A stretch of 25,281 nt of DNA from the NCBI GenBank assembly GCA_016793305.1, contig JAEUHU010000427.1:1-25281 (forward strand). The letters are read 5' to 3'. Made by a program: the position numbers and the translations under genes. Positions 15,964-24,268 of this stretch are shown piece after piece. The DNA comes from Planctomycetota bacterium (GTDB lineage: Bacteria > Planctomycetota > UBA1135 > UBA2386). The notes under the pieces were generated by a model, which made no database searches, had not been told where the DNA came from, and saw only the letters and a program-made list of their open reading frames with translations. How positions within the stretch are numbered: the first letter of the stretch is position 1; every line of letters begins with the position of its first letter.

Positions 15964-17598
15964 TCACTCGACCGGCTTCGGCAGCGGCTTCGGCAGGGGC
16001 TTCGGCTTGCCGACCGCCTTCGCCGCGGCGGGCTTCGGCTTCGGCGCCGCGACCGCCTCGCCGGCGTAGGTCTCGAACAGCTTGCGCAGGCGCTCGCTGG
16101 TCCAGGTCAGTCCGGCCAGCACGTCCGCACCGATCTTGTCCCTGGTGGTGCTGCGCACGCGGGGGGCCTGCGCCTTCTGCAGGGCGGCGACCAGCGCTTC
16201 CTCGCCGAACACCGGCAGCTCCGCACCGCTGTCGTCGCCGAGCAGCACCTTCGCGGAGACGCGCAGATCCTGCCGGTCGTGCAGTTGCGGATGGAACACG
16301 CCGGCTTCGAGCAATTGCATCAGGTCGAGGTGCTGCTGGCTGACGATCGCGCGCGCGGCGGGCTTGTGCGTCGGCAGGTCGTCCAGCAGGCTGCGCAGTT
16401 CGTCCAGCGCGCGGTCGTTCCAGACGATCGCGGTGCCGCCCACCTCGAGGTGCTTGTGCAGCGACGCGGCGAAGCCAGGACGCGGGTCGGTGCGATCCAC
16501 GTGCACGAACGATGCCGTCTCGACGCGGCCGTCGGGATGCACGGTGTGCGCAGCCCATGCGTACGGCATCAGCCGCCACGGCCGCTGGCCGTCGAAGCGC
16601 GGCAGCGTCTCGGTGACCCCGGCGACGGCGAGGAAGTGCAGCGGCTTGGTGCACGACTTCAGCTCGGTCTGCACGAACGGCTCGACCAGCGGCTGGTTCT
16701 GCTGCACCGCCATCAGCGTGCGGCGCTGGCGGAACGTCAGGCCTTCGCGCTGCGGGTCGAGCGACGCGAGGTCCTCGACACCTTCCTTGTGCAGTTCGTT
16801 CTCGAGCTGCCGCGTCAGCTCCGGCAGATCGCGCAGCGGCAGCTTCGGGCTCGACTTGGCGCAGTGGTCGAAGTGGGGGCAGCGGAACGGCGCCGTGCAG
16901 AACGTGCCCATCGGCAGCTGCTGCACCGACTCGTCGCCGAGCGTGCGGCGGTAGAGCTGCAGGCGGCGGCCGAGCGCTTCCTGGTGGCGCTGCACCTTGG
17001 CGGTGACGTCGGCGCTGCGCAGCAACTGCATCGGCGGGTAGTCGGCGCCCTCCTTGTGCACGTACTTGGGGTTGACGTGCAGCAGGTAGGCGGCGCGCAG
17101 CGTGTGGCCCGAAGCGGCGATCGCGTGCGCCTGCAGCGCCAGGTCCGCGACGTAGCGCGGGTTGACCTTGGTGCCCGACTTGACCTCGAACAGGTCGACG
17201 GCGCCGCCCTTGTGCACGACCAGGATGTCGCAGCGGGCTTCGACGCCGTCGGCGAGGAAGGTCGCGCCGAACAGCACCGGCGTGCCGGCGGCGATCTGTT
17301 CCTTGGTCGCGGCCGCCGCGGCCTCGGCGGTCTTGCCCTCGATCGCGACACCCTTCGGGAATGCCACGCGCGCCAACGTGCGCAACTGTTCGCCGACCGC
17401 CGACATCGCCTGGCGCATCGCGGAAGGCTCGACCTCGATCGGCTGGTGGTAGTCGAGCCAGAGACGCTTCTGGCACTGCTGTCCGGCCTCGATCAGGTGC
17501 TTGTCGAGCGGCCGCGGCCCTTTGGGCGTGGATTTCTTCTTCAAGGCGGGATGTGCAACGATGGGGCGCCTCGCCGCGAGCGGAGTCGGCCGGCGCAA
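15964..17598 (-). CDS. Cas4-like PD-(D/E)XK nuclease fused to a degenerate DUF2779-type domain
   Basis: The 544-residue protein matches the DUF2779 layout. The N-terminal half is a RecB/Cas4-like nuclease: entry motif LIEAGQQCQKRLWLDYH (35-51), Asp124 in ARCDILVV, EVKSG (Glu138, Lys140), and cysteines 42, 234, 240 and 246 that could hold a 4Fe-4S cluster. The C-terminal half aligns by eye with DUF2779 (HFLAVAGVTETLPRFDGQRPW near 321-341, IVWNDRALDEL near 391-401, LDLMQLLEAGVFHPQL near 424-439). The DFE motif expected after the first strand is AVAG here, so that domain may be inactive. The tail (519-544) is Lys/Pro repeats. The start is a TTG at 17598 or 17544; no Shine-Dalgarno supports either. 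A well-spaced promoter lies just upstream. No cas, rec or defence gene adjoins it. Confidence 0.8.
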   Translation of the reverse strand: MRRPTPLAARRPIVAHPALKKKSTPKGPRPLDKHLIEAGQQCQKRLWLDYHQPIEVEPSAMRQAMSAVGEQLRTLARVAFPKGVAIEGKTAEAAAAATKEQIAAGTPVLFGATFLADGVEARCDILVVHKGGAVDLFEVKSGTKVNPRYVADLALQAHAIAASGHTLRAAYLLHVNPKYVHKEGADYPPMQLLRSADVTAKVQRHQEALGRRLQLYRRTLGDESVQQLPMGTFCTAPFRCPHFDHCAKSSPKLPLRDLPELTRQLENELHKEGVEDLASLDPQREGLTFRQRRTLMAVQQNQPLVEPFVQTELKSCTKPLHFLAVAGVTETLPRFDGQRPWRLMPYAWAAHTVHPDGRVETASFVHVDRTDPRPGFAASLHKHLEVGGTAIVWNDRALDELRSLLDDLPTHKPAARAIVSQQHLDLMQLLEAGVFHPQLHDRQDLRVSAKVLLGDDSGAELPVFGEEALVAALQKAQAPRVRSTTRDKIGADVLAGLTWTSERLRKLFETYAGEAVAAPKPKPAAAKAVGKPKPLPKPLPKPVE

Positions 17599-17634
17599 TG
17601 CCGGGGGCCGCTGCCTGCAGAACCGCCGTCCTGG

Positions 17635-17663
17635 AGTCTAGGCGGCCTGCCCGTCGCGCTCAA
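17635..17663 (-). promoter_or_regulatory. Sigma70-type promoter for the DUF2779-type gene
   Basis: On the minus strand TTGAGC (17663-17658) and TAGACT (17640-17635) are exactly 17 bp apart. Transcription would start near 17628, about 30 nt before TTG 17598. The -35 overlaps the stop codon of the upstream gene, which implies the nuclease gene has its own transcript. Confidence 0.6.
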
Positions 17664-18451
17664 CGGCGCGCGCGCTGTCGCTTCAGAACGGCCAGCAGGA
17701 CCAGGCTGATCAGGGCTCCGCTGACGATCGGCCACCACAGGCGATCGCCCAGGGTGCGCTTCTGCTTCGGTTTGCGGGCGAAGTCGAGCGTGCCGATCCG
17801 GCGGGCGAACTCGCCTTCCCACCGGGCGAACGCGTCCGGCTCGCACTGGAAGGACAGGGTGATCTGCTGTGCGCCGGCCGGGCAGGACACGTCGAGGCAC
17901 TCGAGGCTCGGCCGCGGTGGGGCGGGGGTGGTCCGGCGTTGCGCGACCACGGCCTCGACGCCGTGCACCGAGACCATCTCGCGGCGGATCGCGCGCAGTT
18001 CGTTCCGTTCGCCCTTCGCGGCGCTGCGCTCCTGCCAAGCCTGACGCAACACTTCCTGGTAGTCGTCGTCGACGTGCCACTCGCCGTCCTGTTCGGCGAC
18101 GTAGAGCCACGGGCCGCGGTAGTCGCCGGCGAGCCACGCGTCGACCGGGCCGACCGGGTAGCAGAGGTTCGGCTGCGCGAACGTCAGCGGCAGCGGCGCC
18201 TTCGGGTCGGCGGCGAGGCGCCGCGCCTCGTTCGGCGCCAACGCGCGCCAGCCCTCGGGCAGCACGATGCTGAACGTGCGCGCCGGGTTGAAGAAGCGCT
18301 GCTCTCCGGGGCCGGGGGGCGGTGCCGTCGGCACGTCCGGCGCCTTCGCTTGCGGCTTCGGGGCCGCAGGGGCTGGTTCCTGGCCGGGGGCTGCATGGGT
18401 CAGCAGCAGCACGAGGCTCGCGGCGGCGATGGAACGGAGGCGGACGGCCAT
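17660..18451 (-). CDS. Secreted, C-terminally anchored protein of unknown function
   Basis: The 263-residue protein has a signal peptide (about 1-24), a Pro/Ala-rich linker (25-50), a globular part opening with RTFSIVLPEGWRAL and rich in Trp and Tyr, and a C-terminal membrane span (about 238-257, PIVSGALISLVLLAVL) followed by KRQRARR. That is the layout of an exported domain tethered to the membrane with a short basic cytoplasmic end. I do not recognise the family. The ATG at 18451 is 7 bp after the histidine kinase stop on the same strand, so the two are likely cotranscribed, and the anchored domain might be a sensing partner for a kinase that lacks an extracytoplasmic loop of its own. The last clause is inference. 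Confidence 0.72.
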   Translation of the reverse strand: MAVRLRSIAAASLVLLLTHAAPGQEPAPAAPKPQAKAPDVPTAPPPGPGEQRFFNPARTFSIVLPEGWRALAPNEARRLAADPKAPLPLTFAQPNLCYPVGPVDAWLAGDYRGPWLYVAEQDGEWHVDDDYQEVLRQAWQERSAAKGERNELRAIRREMVSVHGVEAVVAQRRTTPAPPRPSLECLDVSCPAGAQQITLSFQCEPDAFARWEGEFARRIGTLDFARKPKQKRTLGDRLWWPIVSGALISLVLLAVLKRQRARR

Positions 18452-18458
18452 CCCGCCA

Positions 18459-19361
18459 TCATCGAACCACCAGGGTGTCCGGCGCAATCGTCCGCTCGCG
18501 TGCCGCGGCCCGCGGCAGCTCGAACCAGAACGTGGCGCCGCGCCGGCCCGCCGGCGGCTCGGCATGGCCGATCCTGCCCTGCATCTGCTCGACCAGGCTC
18601 TTCGTGATGTGCAGCCCGAGGCCCGTGCTCGGCTGGCCACCTGCCTGGCCCCGTTCGAACGGCTCGAACAGGTGCGCCAGCACTTCGCGCGGCACGCCGG
18701 GACCGCGGTCCTCGATCTCGATGCGCACCGCGTCGCCGGCCGCCCGCACGTCGATGTGCACCGGTTCGCCCGGCGCGGAGAACTTGACCGCGTTGCCGAC
18801 CAGGTTGAACAGCACCTGCAGGAACCGCCGCGGATCGGCGCGCACGGCCAGTTCCGGATCGCTGGTCGTGGTGGTCACCGGCACCCCGCGGCGCTCGGCC
18901 TGCAGGCCGAGCACCCGCAGGCCGTCGGTGACGAGCTCGGCGACCCGATGCTCGCCGACGTCGAGGCGCAGCCGGCCGGCCGCCATCGACGCGCCGTCGA
19001 GCACGTCGTTGACCAGGTAGGCGAGATGGCGCGCGGCGAGGTCCGCTTCGTCGAGGAACTCGGTCCGCTCGGCCTCGGTGGTCGCGTAGCCCAGACGCAG
19101 CATCTCGAGGGCGGTGAGCACCGACGTCAACGGCGTGCGCAGTTCGTGCGCGGTGTGCGCCAGCTGTTCGTCGCGCCGCTGCAGCGAACGCTGCAGGGCC
19201 CGCGCGTGCGCCCGATGGCGCCGCAGCGCGAGCGTCGCCGCGGCCAGCGCCCCGAGCGTCGCGCACACCGCGGTGGAAATCGCGCCGGCTCCAACGGCCG
19301 TGCCGAGCCACGCGGCGCCGCCGGCTGTCGCCGCGATCCAGGCTGTGACCTTCTCGTTCAT
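18459..19361 (-). CDS. Membrane sensor histidine kinase (HisKA/HATPase)
   Basis: The 300-residue kinase has two closely spaced hydrophobic spans (about 6-46) with almost no outside loop, a short coil, the H-box AHELRTPLTS (phospho-acceptor His72), the N-box NLVGNAVKFS near 187-196, G1 DRGPGVP and G2 STGLGLHITKSL. It should autophosphorylate and pass phosphate to a response regulator, but none is encoded in the window. ATG 19361 follows GGAG by 6 nt (minus strand), a strong Shine-Dalgarno. Lacking a periplasmic sensing loop, it probably senses the membrane, the cytoplasm or a partner protein such as the anchored protein encoded next. Confidence 0.93.
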   Translation of the reverse strand: MNEKVTAWIAATAGGAAWLGTAVGAGAISTAVCATLGALAAATLALRRHRAHARALQRSLQRRDEQLAHTAHELRTPLTSVLTALEMLRLGYATTEAERTEFLDEADLAARHLAYLVNDVLDGASMAAGRLRLDVGEHRVAELVTDGLRVLGLQAERRGVPVTTTTSDPELAVRADPRRFLQVLFNLVGNAVKFSAPGEPVHIDVRAAGDAVRIEIEDRGPGVPREVLAHLFEPFERGQAGGQPSTGLGLHITKSLVEQMQGRIGHAEPPAGRRGATFWFELPRAAARERTIAPDTLVVR

Positions 19362-19387
19362 CGACTTCTCCCCTTCCTTGCGGTGGC

Positions 19388-19416
19388 GCTATCGACCTGC
19401 TGGCGCCGTTCGCCAA
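19388..19416 (-). promoter_or_regulatory. Weak candidate promoter for histidine kinase gene
   Basis: On the minus strand TTGGCG (19416-19411) and GATAGC (19393-19388) are 17 bp apart within the 142-bp gap between the M48 and kinase genes. The -10 match is poor. A small inverted repeat (TGGCG/CGCCA) overlaps the -35. Confidence 0.3.
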
Positions 19417-19503
19417 CCCCGCGTGGCATCGACGTCTCGGAATGGGAGCTGGGCCGTCCGCCCGGGTGCGGCGAGGCGAAGTGCGGCCCGTTCCGCGCGC
19501 GTC

Positions 19504-21435
19504 TCAGTCGATCGGCAGCGGTACCGGGCAGTCCCAGGTCTCGGCGATCGCGCGCAGCAGGTCGACCTCGTCGTCGGCGAGCACGCCGTCGGCGGAGGCC
19601 GTGGTGGCGCAGGCGGTCAGCAGGTTGCGTTTGCCGAGCGGCGACACCAGCGCCAGTTCGGCCAGCGCCTGGTCGAGTGCTTCCGGTGTGCTCTCCGCAC
19701 TCGGCAACAGCCGCATCGGCTGGCGCAGCGCCAGTTCGGTGGTGCCACGCTGGAAGGCGAGATCCGCCGCGGTGTCGTCGCCGGGAGCGCCCGCGCGCGC
19801 CAGCACCGACAGCACGAGCCGACACGCGTCGCCGTGGTCGACCAGCGCGTGCGGCCGCTGGGCCGGACGCGGCGGGGTCTCGTCGCTGCGTCGCACGTGG
19901 CGCTCGAGCGCGCGCAGCAGCGCGAACTCGAACGGCGACAGCTCGCCGTCGGCCATCGCCAGCGTGCGGGCGGTGCGGCGCAGCTCGCTGCGCGAGGCTT
20001 CGGGAAGGGCTCGCAGGGCCGGCACCAGCAGCTCGAACAGCGGCAGGCGGGTGCGCCGGGGCAGCCGCGCGACGCGCTGGAACAGGTCGCGCACGTCGTG
20101 CACGAACGCGGCGTCGGCGCCCGGCAACAGGCGCAGCTGTTCTTCGCGGCGGGCGGGCCGCGCGTCGAGCAGCAGGGCGAACACGAGGCCGCGCGCGCGG
20201 GTGGGATCGTGGGCCGCTGCCTGCAACTCGAGCGGCAACTCGGCGAGCAGGTCGTGGGCGGCGCGCACGTTCGCGGCGGCCGGTGCCCCGGTGCTGGCGA
20301 CCAGCTGGGCCGCGGTCGGGCGCTTCTTGCCGGCGCGTTCCGCGTCGGGCGGGCCACCGACCACCGGACCGGCGCCGGCCAGACCGGCGAGCCCCGGCGG
20401 CAGCGGTGTCGCCGCGACCGCCGCGGTCGGCGACAGGCCGCTGTGCAGGGTCTTCAAGTAGCCGGGCAGGATGCGTTCGACGCGCGTCTCGAGCGGCGGG
20501 TGCGTGGCGGTGAGGCCCCCGAGCATGCGCACGAGGCCGTCGGCGAACAGCAGGTGGCTCGCTTCGTCGGCGTGCGGGCTCTGCAGCCTTGCACCGAGCC
20601 CGCCGATCTTCGCCAGCGCCATGCCGATGCCGCGTGGGTTGCGCGTGTACTGCACCGCCGATGCGTCGGCGAGGAACTCGCGTTGTCGCGACACCGCGGC
20701 CTGGATCAGCCGCGCGAAGAACACCCCGAGGTAGCCGATCACCATCAAGGCCACGCCGAACACCGCCAGCGCCGCGGCGTCGTTCTTCTTGCTGCTGCGC
20801 GAACGGCCGCTGCCGGCACTGCGCGCCAGGATCCGGCCGATCGTGGCGATGCAGACGATGCCGAACAGCACGCCCATCAGCCGGATGTTGAGCCGCATGT
20901 CGCCGTGGAACACGTGGCTGAACTCGTGCGCGATCACGCCCTGCAGCTCGTCGCGGTTCAGCTGGTCGAGGCAGCCGCGGGTCACCGCTACGGCGGCGTC
21001 GGCGGGGCTCCAGCCGGCCGCGAACGCGTTGATGCCGCTCTCGTCGTCGAGCACGTAGATCTCCGGCACCGGCATGCCGGCGGCGATCGCCATCTCCTCG
21101 ACCACGTTGCGCAGCACGCGCTCCTGCGGGTCGGTCGGCGACAGCGGCACCTGGCGCCCGCCGAGCATCGTCGCGACGCGTGGCCCGCCGCTGCGCAGCT
21201 GCGCGGTCTTCCACAGCGTGGCGACACCGACGATCGCCAGCGTGCCGCCGGCGATCGCGGCGAACAGTTCCGGCTGCCAGAAGCCGCGCGCCTGTTCGCC
21301 AGCCACCAGCAGCGACTGGGCCGCCGCGTAGATCGCGACGACGATCGCCACCACCGCGAGTCCGAACAGCAACACGAGCCGCCCAGACGCCGTGCGCGCG
21401 CGGTCCTGTTCGCCGAAGAAGTCCATGCCGCTCAC
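19504..21435 (-). CDS. M48-family membrane metallopeptidase with TerB-like C-terminal segments
   Basis: The 643-residue protein has two N-terminal membrane spans (about 20-44 and 55-73), a zinc protease domain with HEFSH (170-174) in [13 protein letters not shown], a second pair of spans (about 184-205 and 220-245), and the third zinc ligand in [10 protein letters not shown] (Glu253). This is the HtpX-like layout, a membrane protease in protein quality control. HtpX is about 290 residues; the extra 300 or so here hold a Pro/Ala-rich linker and two TerB-like helical segments ([17 protein letters not shown] and [17 protein letters not shown]). GTG 21435 is chosen because it overlaps the methyltransferase stop (GTGA) and has GGAG five nt upstream; ATG 21426, giving the common MDFF start, is the alternative. 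Confidence 0.9.
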   Translation of the reverse strand: MSGMDFFGEQDRARTASGRLVLLFGLAVVAIVVAIYAAAQSLLVAGEQARGFWQPELFAAIAGGTLAIVGVATLWKTAQLRSGGPRVATMLGGRQVPLSPTDPQERVLRNVVEEMAIAAGMPVPEIYVLDDESGINAFAAGWSPADAAVAVTRGCLDQLNRDELQGVIAHEFSHVFHGDMRLNIRLMGVLFGIVCIATIGRILARSAGSGRSRSSKKNDAAALAVFGVALMVIGYLGVFFARLIQAAVSRQREFLADASAVQYTRNPRGIGMALAKIGGLGARLQSPHADEASHLLFADGLVRMLGGLTATHPPLETRVERILPGYLKTLHSGLSPTAAVAATPLPPGLAGLAGAGPVVGGPPDAERAGKKRPTAAQLVASTGAPAAANVRAAHDLLAELPLELQAAAHDPTRARGLVFALLLDARPARREEQLRLLPGADAAFVHDVRDLFQRVARLPRRTRLPLFELLVPALRALPEASRSELRRTARTLAMADGELSPFEFALLRALERHVRRSDETPPRPAQRPHALVDHGDACRLVLSVLARAGAPGDDTAADLAFQRGTTELALRQPMRLLPSAESTPEALDQALAELALVSPLGKRNLLTACATTASADGVLADDEVDLLRAIAETWDCPVPLPID

Positions 21436-22061
21436 AGTCCCTCCAACTCGAACAGGGTGGCACCAGCGCGGCGGGCGACGAACACGCCGCCGCCGGCGGT
21501 CTGGAAGTCGCGCGCGAGGCGCCGGCGATAGAACGAGCCGGGCCGCAGGTGCACGTCGCCGTCGGTGCGCCGCCGGTCGCAGTTCTCGTGCCAGTCGGTC
21601 TCGGTCAGGGCTTCGAGGTACAGCGCCCCGTCGCACCAGCGACCGAGGTTCGAAAGGGCTCGGGCGGCCTGCCGGTCGTCGAGGTACTGCAGCACGCCCT
21701 GGCACACGACCAGATCGAAGTGGCCGCGACCGAACGCCTGCTCGGGGTCGAAGTCGACCACCGAGCCGTGCGTCCAGCCGAACCGTTCGCACAGGTGCTC
21801 GCTCCACTCGACGCCGTGGTAGCGGGCCTTCGGCCACAGTGCTCCGGCCGCGTCGCGCCAATGGCCGTGGCCGCAGCCCACGTCGAGCACGTGGCGCACG
21901 TCGAGGTCGAGGTAGCGCAGGTAGGCGGCGACGAACTCGGCCAGGGTGCGCACGCTCGCGGCGTCGGCGACGCGGGTCGCCGGGTCGTCGTAGAAGCGGC
22001 GGTAGTAGTCGGCGTCGAAGCGCGTCTCGGACGGCTTGGCGGTGCGGCGAGTTCTTGGCAT
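21432..22061 (-). CDS. Class I SAM-dependent methyltransferase
   Basis: The 209-residue protein has the SAM-binding motif [12 protein letters not shown] (58-68), the acidic residue after the second strand in GVEWSEHL (83-90) and [15 protein letters not shown] (115-129) as the post-II/motif III region, so it is a class I methyltransferase, closest to the small-molecule Methyltransf_11/25-like type. The N-terminal [17 protein letters not shown] segment is often seen in this group. The substrate is unknown. Its TGA overlaps the GTG of the M48 gene, so the two are translationally coupled. Its start lies 276 bp from the divergent IF-1 gene. ATG 22061 is the only start near the conserved region. 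Confidence 0.88.
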   Translation of the reverse strand: MPRTRRTAKPSETRFDADYYRRFYDDPATRVADAASVRTLAEFVAAYLRYLDLDVRHVLDVGCGHGHWRDAAGALWPKARYHGVEWSEHLCERFGWTHGSVVDFDPEQAFGRGHFDLVVCQGVLQYLDDRQAARALSNLGRWCDGALYLEALTETDWHENCDRRRTDGDVHLRPGSFYRRRLARDFQTAGGGVFVARRAGATLFELEGL

Positions 22062-22132
22062 CGCGGGGCGGCATCGTGGCCGGCGGGCAGATTCCTCGCC
22101 ACCTTGCAGGCGAGTCCTCCGCGCAACGCCGT

Positions 22133-22302
22133 GCACCGGTGCGGCCCCGCCGATCGGCCGATTGCTGCCGCCGAACCATGGCGGATCCGCCCCGGGCCGC
22201 GCACCCCGCTTGATCGACCTGCCGGGGCGCCTACAATCCTCGCCCTCGTGCTGCCCGATTCGGGCCGCCGACCCGTCCCTCCGCCGGCTGTGGCACCGGT
22301 GC
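22133..22302. promoter_or_regulatory. Paired GCACCGGTGCG sites around the IF-1 promoter
   Basis: The 10-bp palindrome GCACCGGTGC followed by G occurs at 22133-22142 and again at 22293-22302, 160 bp apart, on either side of the IF-1 promoter. Another perfect palindrome, ATCGGCCGAT, is at 22153-22162. Such pairs can be operators for one regulator acting on both divergent genes, but in GC-rich DNA they can also arise by chance. Confidence 0.3.
22210..22237 (+). promoter_or_regulatory. Sigma70-type promoter of IF-1 gene
   Basis: TTGATC (22210-22215) and TACAAT (22232-22237) are 16 bp apart. The -10 matches consensus at five of six positions, the best in the window. Transcription would begin near 22244 and leave a 5' leader of about 95 nt, in keeping with strong, constitutive IF-1 expression. 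Confidence 0.65.
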
Positions 22303-22337
22303 GAGGCTTCAACCTGACTGCGCCACGTGGAGTCGTT

Positions 22338-22553
22338 GTGCCCAAAGAAGAATCGATTGTCCTGGAAGGCACGGTCGTCGAGACCCTTGCCAACACGAAG
22401 TTCCGCATCCAGGTGGAAGGCGGCCACACCGTGCTGGCGCACATCTCCGGCAAGATGCGCAAGAACTACATCCGCATCATCCCCGGCGATCGGGTGACCG
22501 TCGAACTGTCGCCCTACGACCTGTCGCGCGGTCGCATCACCTACCGCGCGTGA
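22338..22553 (+). CDS. infA: Translation initiation factor IF-1
   Basis: The 71-residue S1-type OB-fold protein has the IF-1 length and sequence: [41 protein letters not shown] and [20 protein letters not shown], ending TYRA. It binds the 30S A site during initiation. The start is GTG 22338, with GGAG (22329-22332) five nt upstream. It stands away from ribosomal protein genes, unlike the common placement near secY and rpmJ. Its stop overlaps the start of a GNAT gene by GTGA, so that acetyltransferase should be made in step with IF-1. Confidence 0.97.
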   Translation: MPKEESIVLEGTVVETLANTKFRIQVEGGHTVLAHISGKMRKNYIRIIPGDRVTVELSPYDLSRGRITYRA

Positions 22554-23041
22554 GTGCCGTGCGGGTGCGGCAGGCCGGCCCGGCCGACGTGCCGGTGGTG
22601 CTGCAGTTCATCCGCGAACTCGCCCGCTACGAGCAGCTCGAGCACCAGCTCGACCTCGACGCGGGCCGCCTCGCCGAGCACCTGTTCGGCCCGCACCCGT
22701 CCTGCGGTGCCCTGCTCGCCGACGTCGACGGCCAACCGGCCGGCTTCGCGCTCCACTACCAGAGCTACTCGACGTTCCGCACCCGGCCCTGCCTGCACCT
22801 CGAGGACCTGTTCGTCCGTCCCGAGCACCGCGGCCACGGCCTCGGCCTGCAGCTGCTGCGCGCCACCGCCGCCGTCGCCGCCGCGCGAGGCTGTCCGCGC
22901 CTCGACTGGAACGTGCTCGACTGGAACGAGCCGGCGATCGGCTTCTACCGTCGCCAGGGCGCCGTGCTGCTCCCCGACTGGCGTGTGTGCCGGCTCGAAG
23001 GCGAAGCGCTGGCCAGGCTGGCCGCCGAGGCGAACGCGTAG
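22550..23041 (+). CDS. GNAT-family N-acetyltransferase, diamine acetyltransferase-like
   Basis: The 163-residue GNAT opens [25 protein letters not shown], a start typical of spermidine/spermine acetyltransferase relatives. The acetyl-CoA site is [16 protein letters not shown] (about 83-98), and [18 protein letters not shown] (about 124-141) is the family's C-terminal motif with the likely catalytic Tyr. The GTG start overlaps the IF-1 stop. Polyamine acetylation is the best guess for SSAT-like members, but other amines or ribosomal protein targets are possible; the tie to IF-1 makes a translation-related target worth considering. The frame ends TAG, soon followed by hairpins. Confidence 0.9.
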   Translation: MSAVRVRQAGPADVPVVLQFIRELARYEQLEHQLDLDAGRLAEHLFGPHPSCGALLADVDGQPAGFALHYQSYSTFRTRPCLHLEDLFVRPEHRGHGLGLQLLRATAAVAAARGCPRLDWNVLDWNEPAIGFYRRQGAVLLPDWRVCRLEGEALARLAAEANA

Positions 23042-23045
23042 GGTA

Positions 23046-23077
23046 GGGCTTGGCGAGCCCATCCGCAGTCCCGCGGA
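23046..23077 (+). terminator. Tandem hairpins after GNAT gene
   Basis: GGGCT (23046-23050) pairs with AGCCC (23056-23060), and TCCGC (23062-23066) with GCGGA (23073-23077). They begin 4 nt after the GNAT stop. Stems are short and no T-run follows. They mark the likely end of the IF-1/GNAT transcript, or are small repeats of the RAYT-associated kind. Confidence 0.4.
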
Positions 23078-23502
23078 CGGTGGGACGAGCGAGGGGTGAG
23101 CGAGAATCATGGCCTGCCTCGCCAGCCGCGGGGCGGGAATCGGCTGTCGACGCACGGAAGGGGATCGTCCGCTGTCTCCGCGTCAGCTCGAGGGCTCGTG
23201 CCCAAGGGGCCATGCGTGGTTCCCTGCACGGTGACCAACCCGCCGAGCCGGCAGCGAAGCCAGCCCTGTCGGATCCTCAGCTTCACTCGGGGCATGGGCA
23301 ACGAGGACCTCCAGGTTGCGGTTCGAGTGAAGATGCGCTATATCTGCGCAATCAAACGACCATGGCCAGCGAGCTACGGAACCAGACTGCAAGGGCCCGG
23401 ATCGATCGTTCTTCGCTGCGCGGCCAGAATCCGAACCGCGGCGATCGCACGTCGGGCAAGGTCGCGGCGGGCAAGCAAGGAACGGGCAAGCGATCCGCTC
23501 CG
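23078..23502 (+). promoter_or_regulatory. Region upstream of RAYT-like gene, with candidate promoter 23316-23344
   Basis: This 425-bp stretch has no recognised gene; the open frames in it have Arg/Ser-rich, shadow-like translations. TTGCGG (23316-23321) and TATATC (23339-23344) are 17 bp apart, in a locally less GC-rich patch, and would start transcription near 23351. An in-frame ATG at 23362 just after it could extend the RAYT-like protein by 47 residues. Confidence 0.45.
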
Positions 23503-24183
23503 ATGCTCCCGTTCCGCTCCGGGCGCGGAGGCGCCAGGAGCGGAGCCGGCCGCAAGCCGAAGGTCCCTGGCCGCCCCGGCGTCGATCACCGTGAGAGGGA
23601 GCCGCTCGCGAAGCGCTTCCCCGTGCACGTGACCCTCAAGCTGCGCAGTGGCTTGCCGCGCCTGCGCAGCAGGCGCGAGTACGCCGCTCTGCGTGCGGCG
23701 TTCGCGGCCGGCTGCGCCCGCAACCTCGCCGGCACCTTCCGCCTCTGCCACTACGCCGTCCTGAACGACCACCTGCACCTGCTCTGCGAGTCCGAGAGCC
23801 GCACGGCCCTCTCACGCGGCCTCCAAGGCCTGCTGATCCGCGTCGCCAAGGCCCTCAACAAACTGTGGTCCCGCCGCGGCCGCGTGTTCGCCGATCGCTA
23901 CCACGACCACATCCTCAAGACGCCGCGCGAGGTCCGGAACGCGCTGCGCTACCTGTTCGGCAACGGCAAGAAGCACGCCGCCGAAGGCCGCGAGGTGCAC
24001 GTTCCCCAGGCGCTCGACACGTACACGTCGGCGCCATGGTTCGCTGGCTTCCGCGAACGCGTCACGGTGCTCGGCATCGAAGCCGTCGTGCGGCCGGTGG
24101 CCGACGCGCGCACCTGGTTGCTCACCGAGGGTTGGCTGCGGCACGGTCGGCTCAGCGTGCACGAGGTGCCCAGCACCGCCTGA
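23503..24183 (+). CDS. RAYT-like transposase (Y1/IS200-type HUH family)
   Basis: The 226-residue protein shows the signs of REP-associated tyrosine transposases: a GGARSGAGRKPK opening (9-20), RFPVHVTLKLRSGLPRLR (38-55), FRLCHYAVLNDHLHLLCES with the HUH motif His90/His92, GLQGLLIRVAKALNK, GRVFADRYHDHILKTPREVRNALRYLFGNGKKH and the presumed catalytic Tyr150. RAYTs are single-copy relatives of IS200/IS605 transposases that cut and move short palindromic repeats. ATG 23503 fits the usual short leader before the GAGRKP motif; ATG 23362 is possible. No insertion-sequence ends or target duplications are seen, so it looks like a resident gene. The hairpins after it are candidates for its DNA substrate. 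Confidence 0.85.
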   Translation: MLPFRSGRGGARSGAGRKPKVPGRPGVDHREREPLAKRFPVHVTLKLRSGLPRLRSRREYAALRAAFAAGCARNLAGTFRLCHYAVLNDHLHLLCESESRTALSRGLQGLLIRVAKALNKLWSRRGRVFADRYHDHILKTPREVRNALRYLFGNGKKHAAEGREVHVPQALDTYTSAPWFAGFRERVTVLGIEAVVRPVADARTWLLTEGWLRHGRLSVHEVPSTA

Positions 24184-24205
24184 TGGCGCCGCAAGGCACC
24201 ATCAG
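24180..24205 (+). terminator. 11-bp hairpin at the RAYT stop codon
   Basis: C24180 and TGATGGCGCC (24181-24190) pair with GGCACCATCA (24195-24204) and G24205 around a GCAA loop, with one mismatch. The stem contains the stop codon TGA itself. It could be a terminator or a RAYT-recognised palindrome. Confidence 0.5.
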
Positions 24206-24268
24206 CCGAGCCCCAGCCCCGAGCTCCAGCCCGTTCCCGTGGCCCTCCCCGCCAGTCGCCGTTGCGCT

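Noticed and set aside
15964..17598. CRISPR Cas4 gene
   Set aside because: Core residues are Cas4-like, but the length, C-terminal domain and lack of cas neighbours or repeats fit a stand-alone DUF2779-type protein.
18267..20513. 748-codon plus-strand frame opposite the kinase and M48 genes
   Set aside because: Low-complexity translation; kinase and protease motifs are unambiguous on the other strand.
23096..23632. 178-codon plus-strand frame upstream of and overlapping the RAYT-like gene
   Set aside because: Ser/Arg-rich, no recognised domain, and it overlaps the conserved RAYT N-terminus in another frame; left as non-coding.
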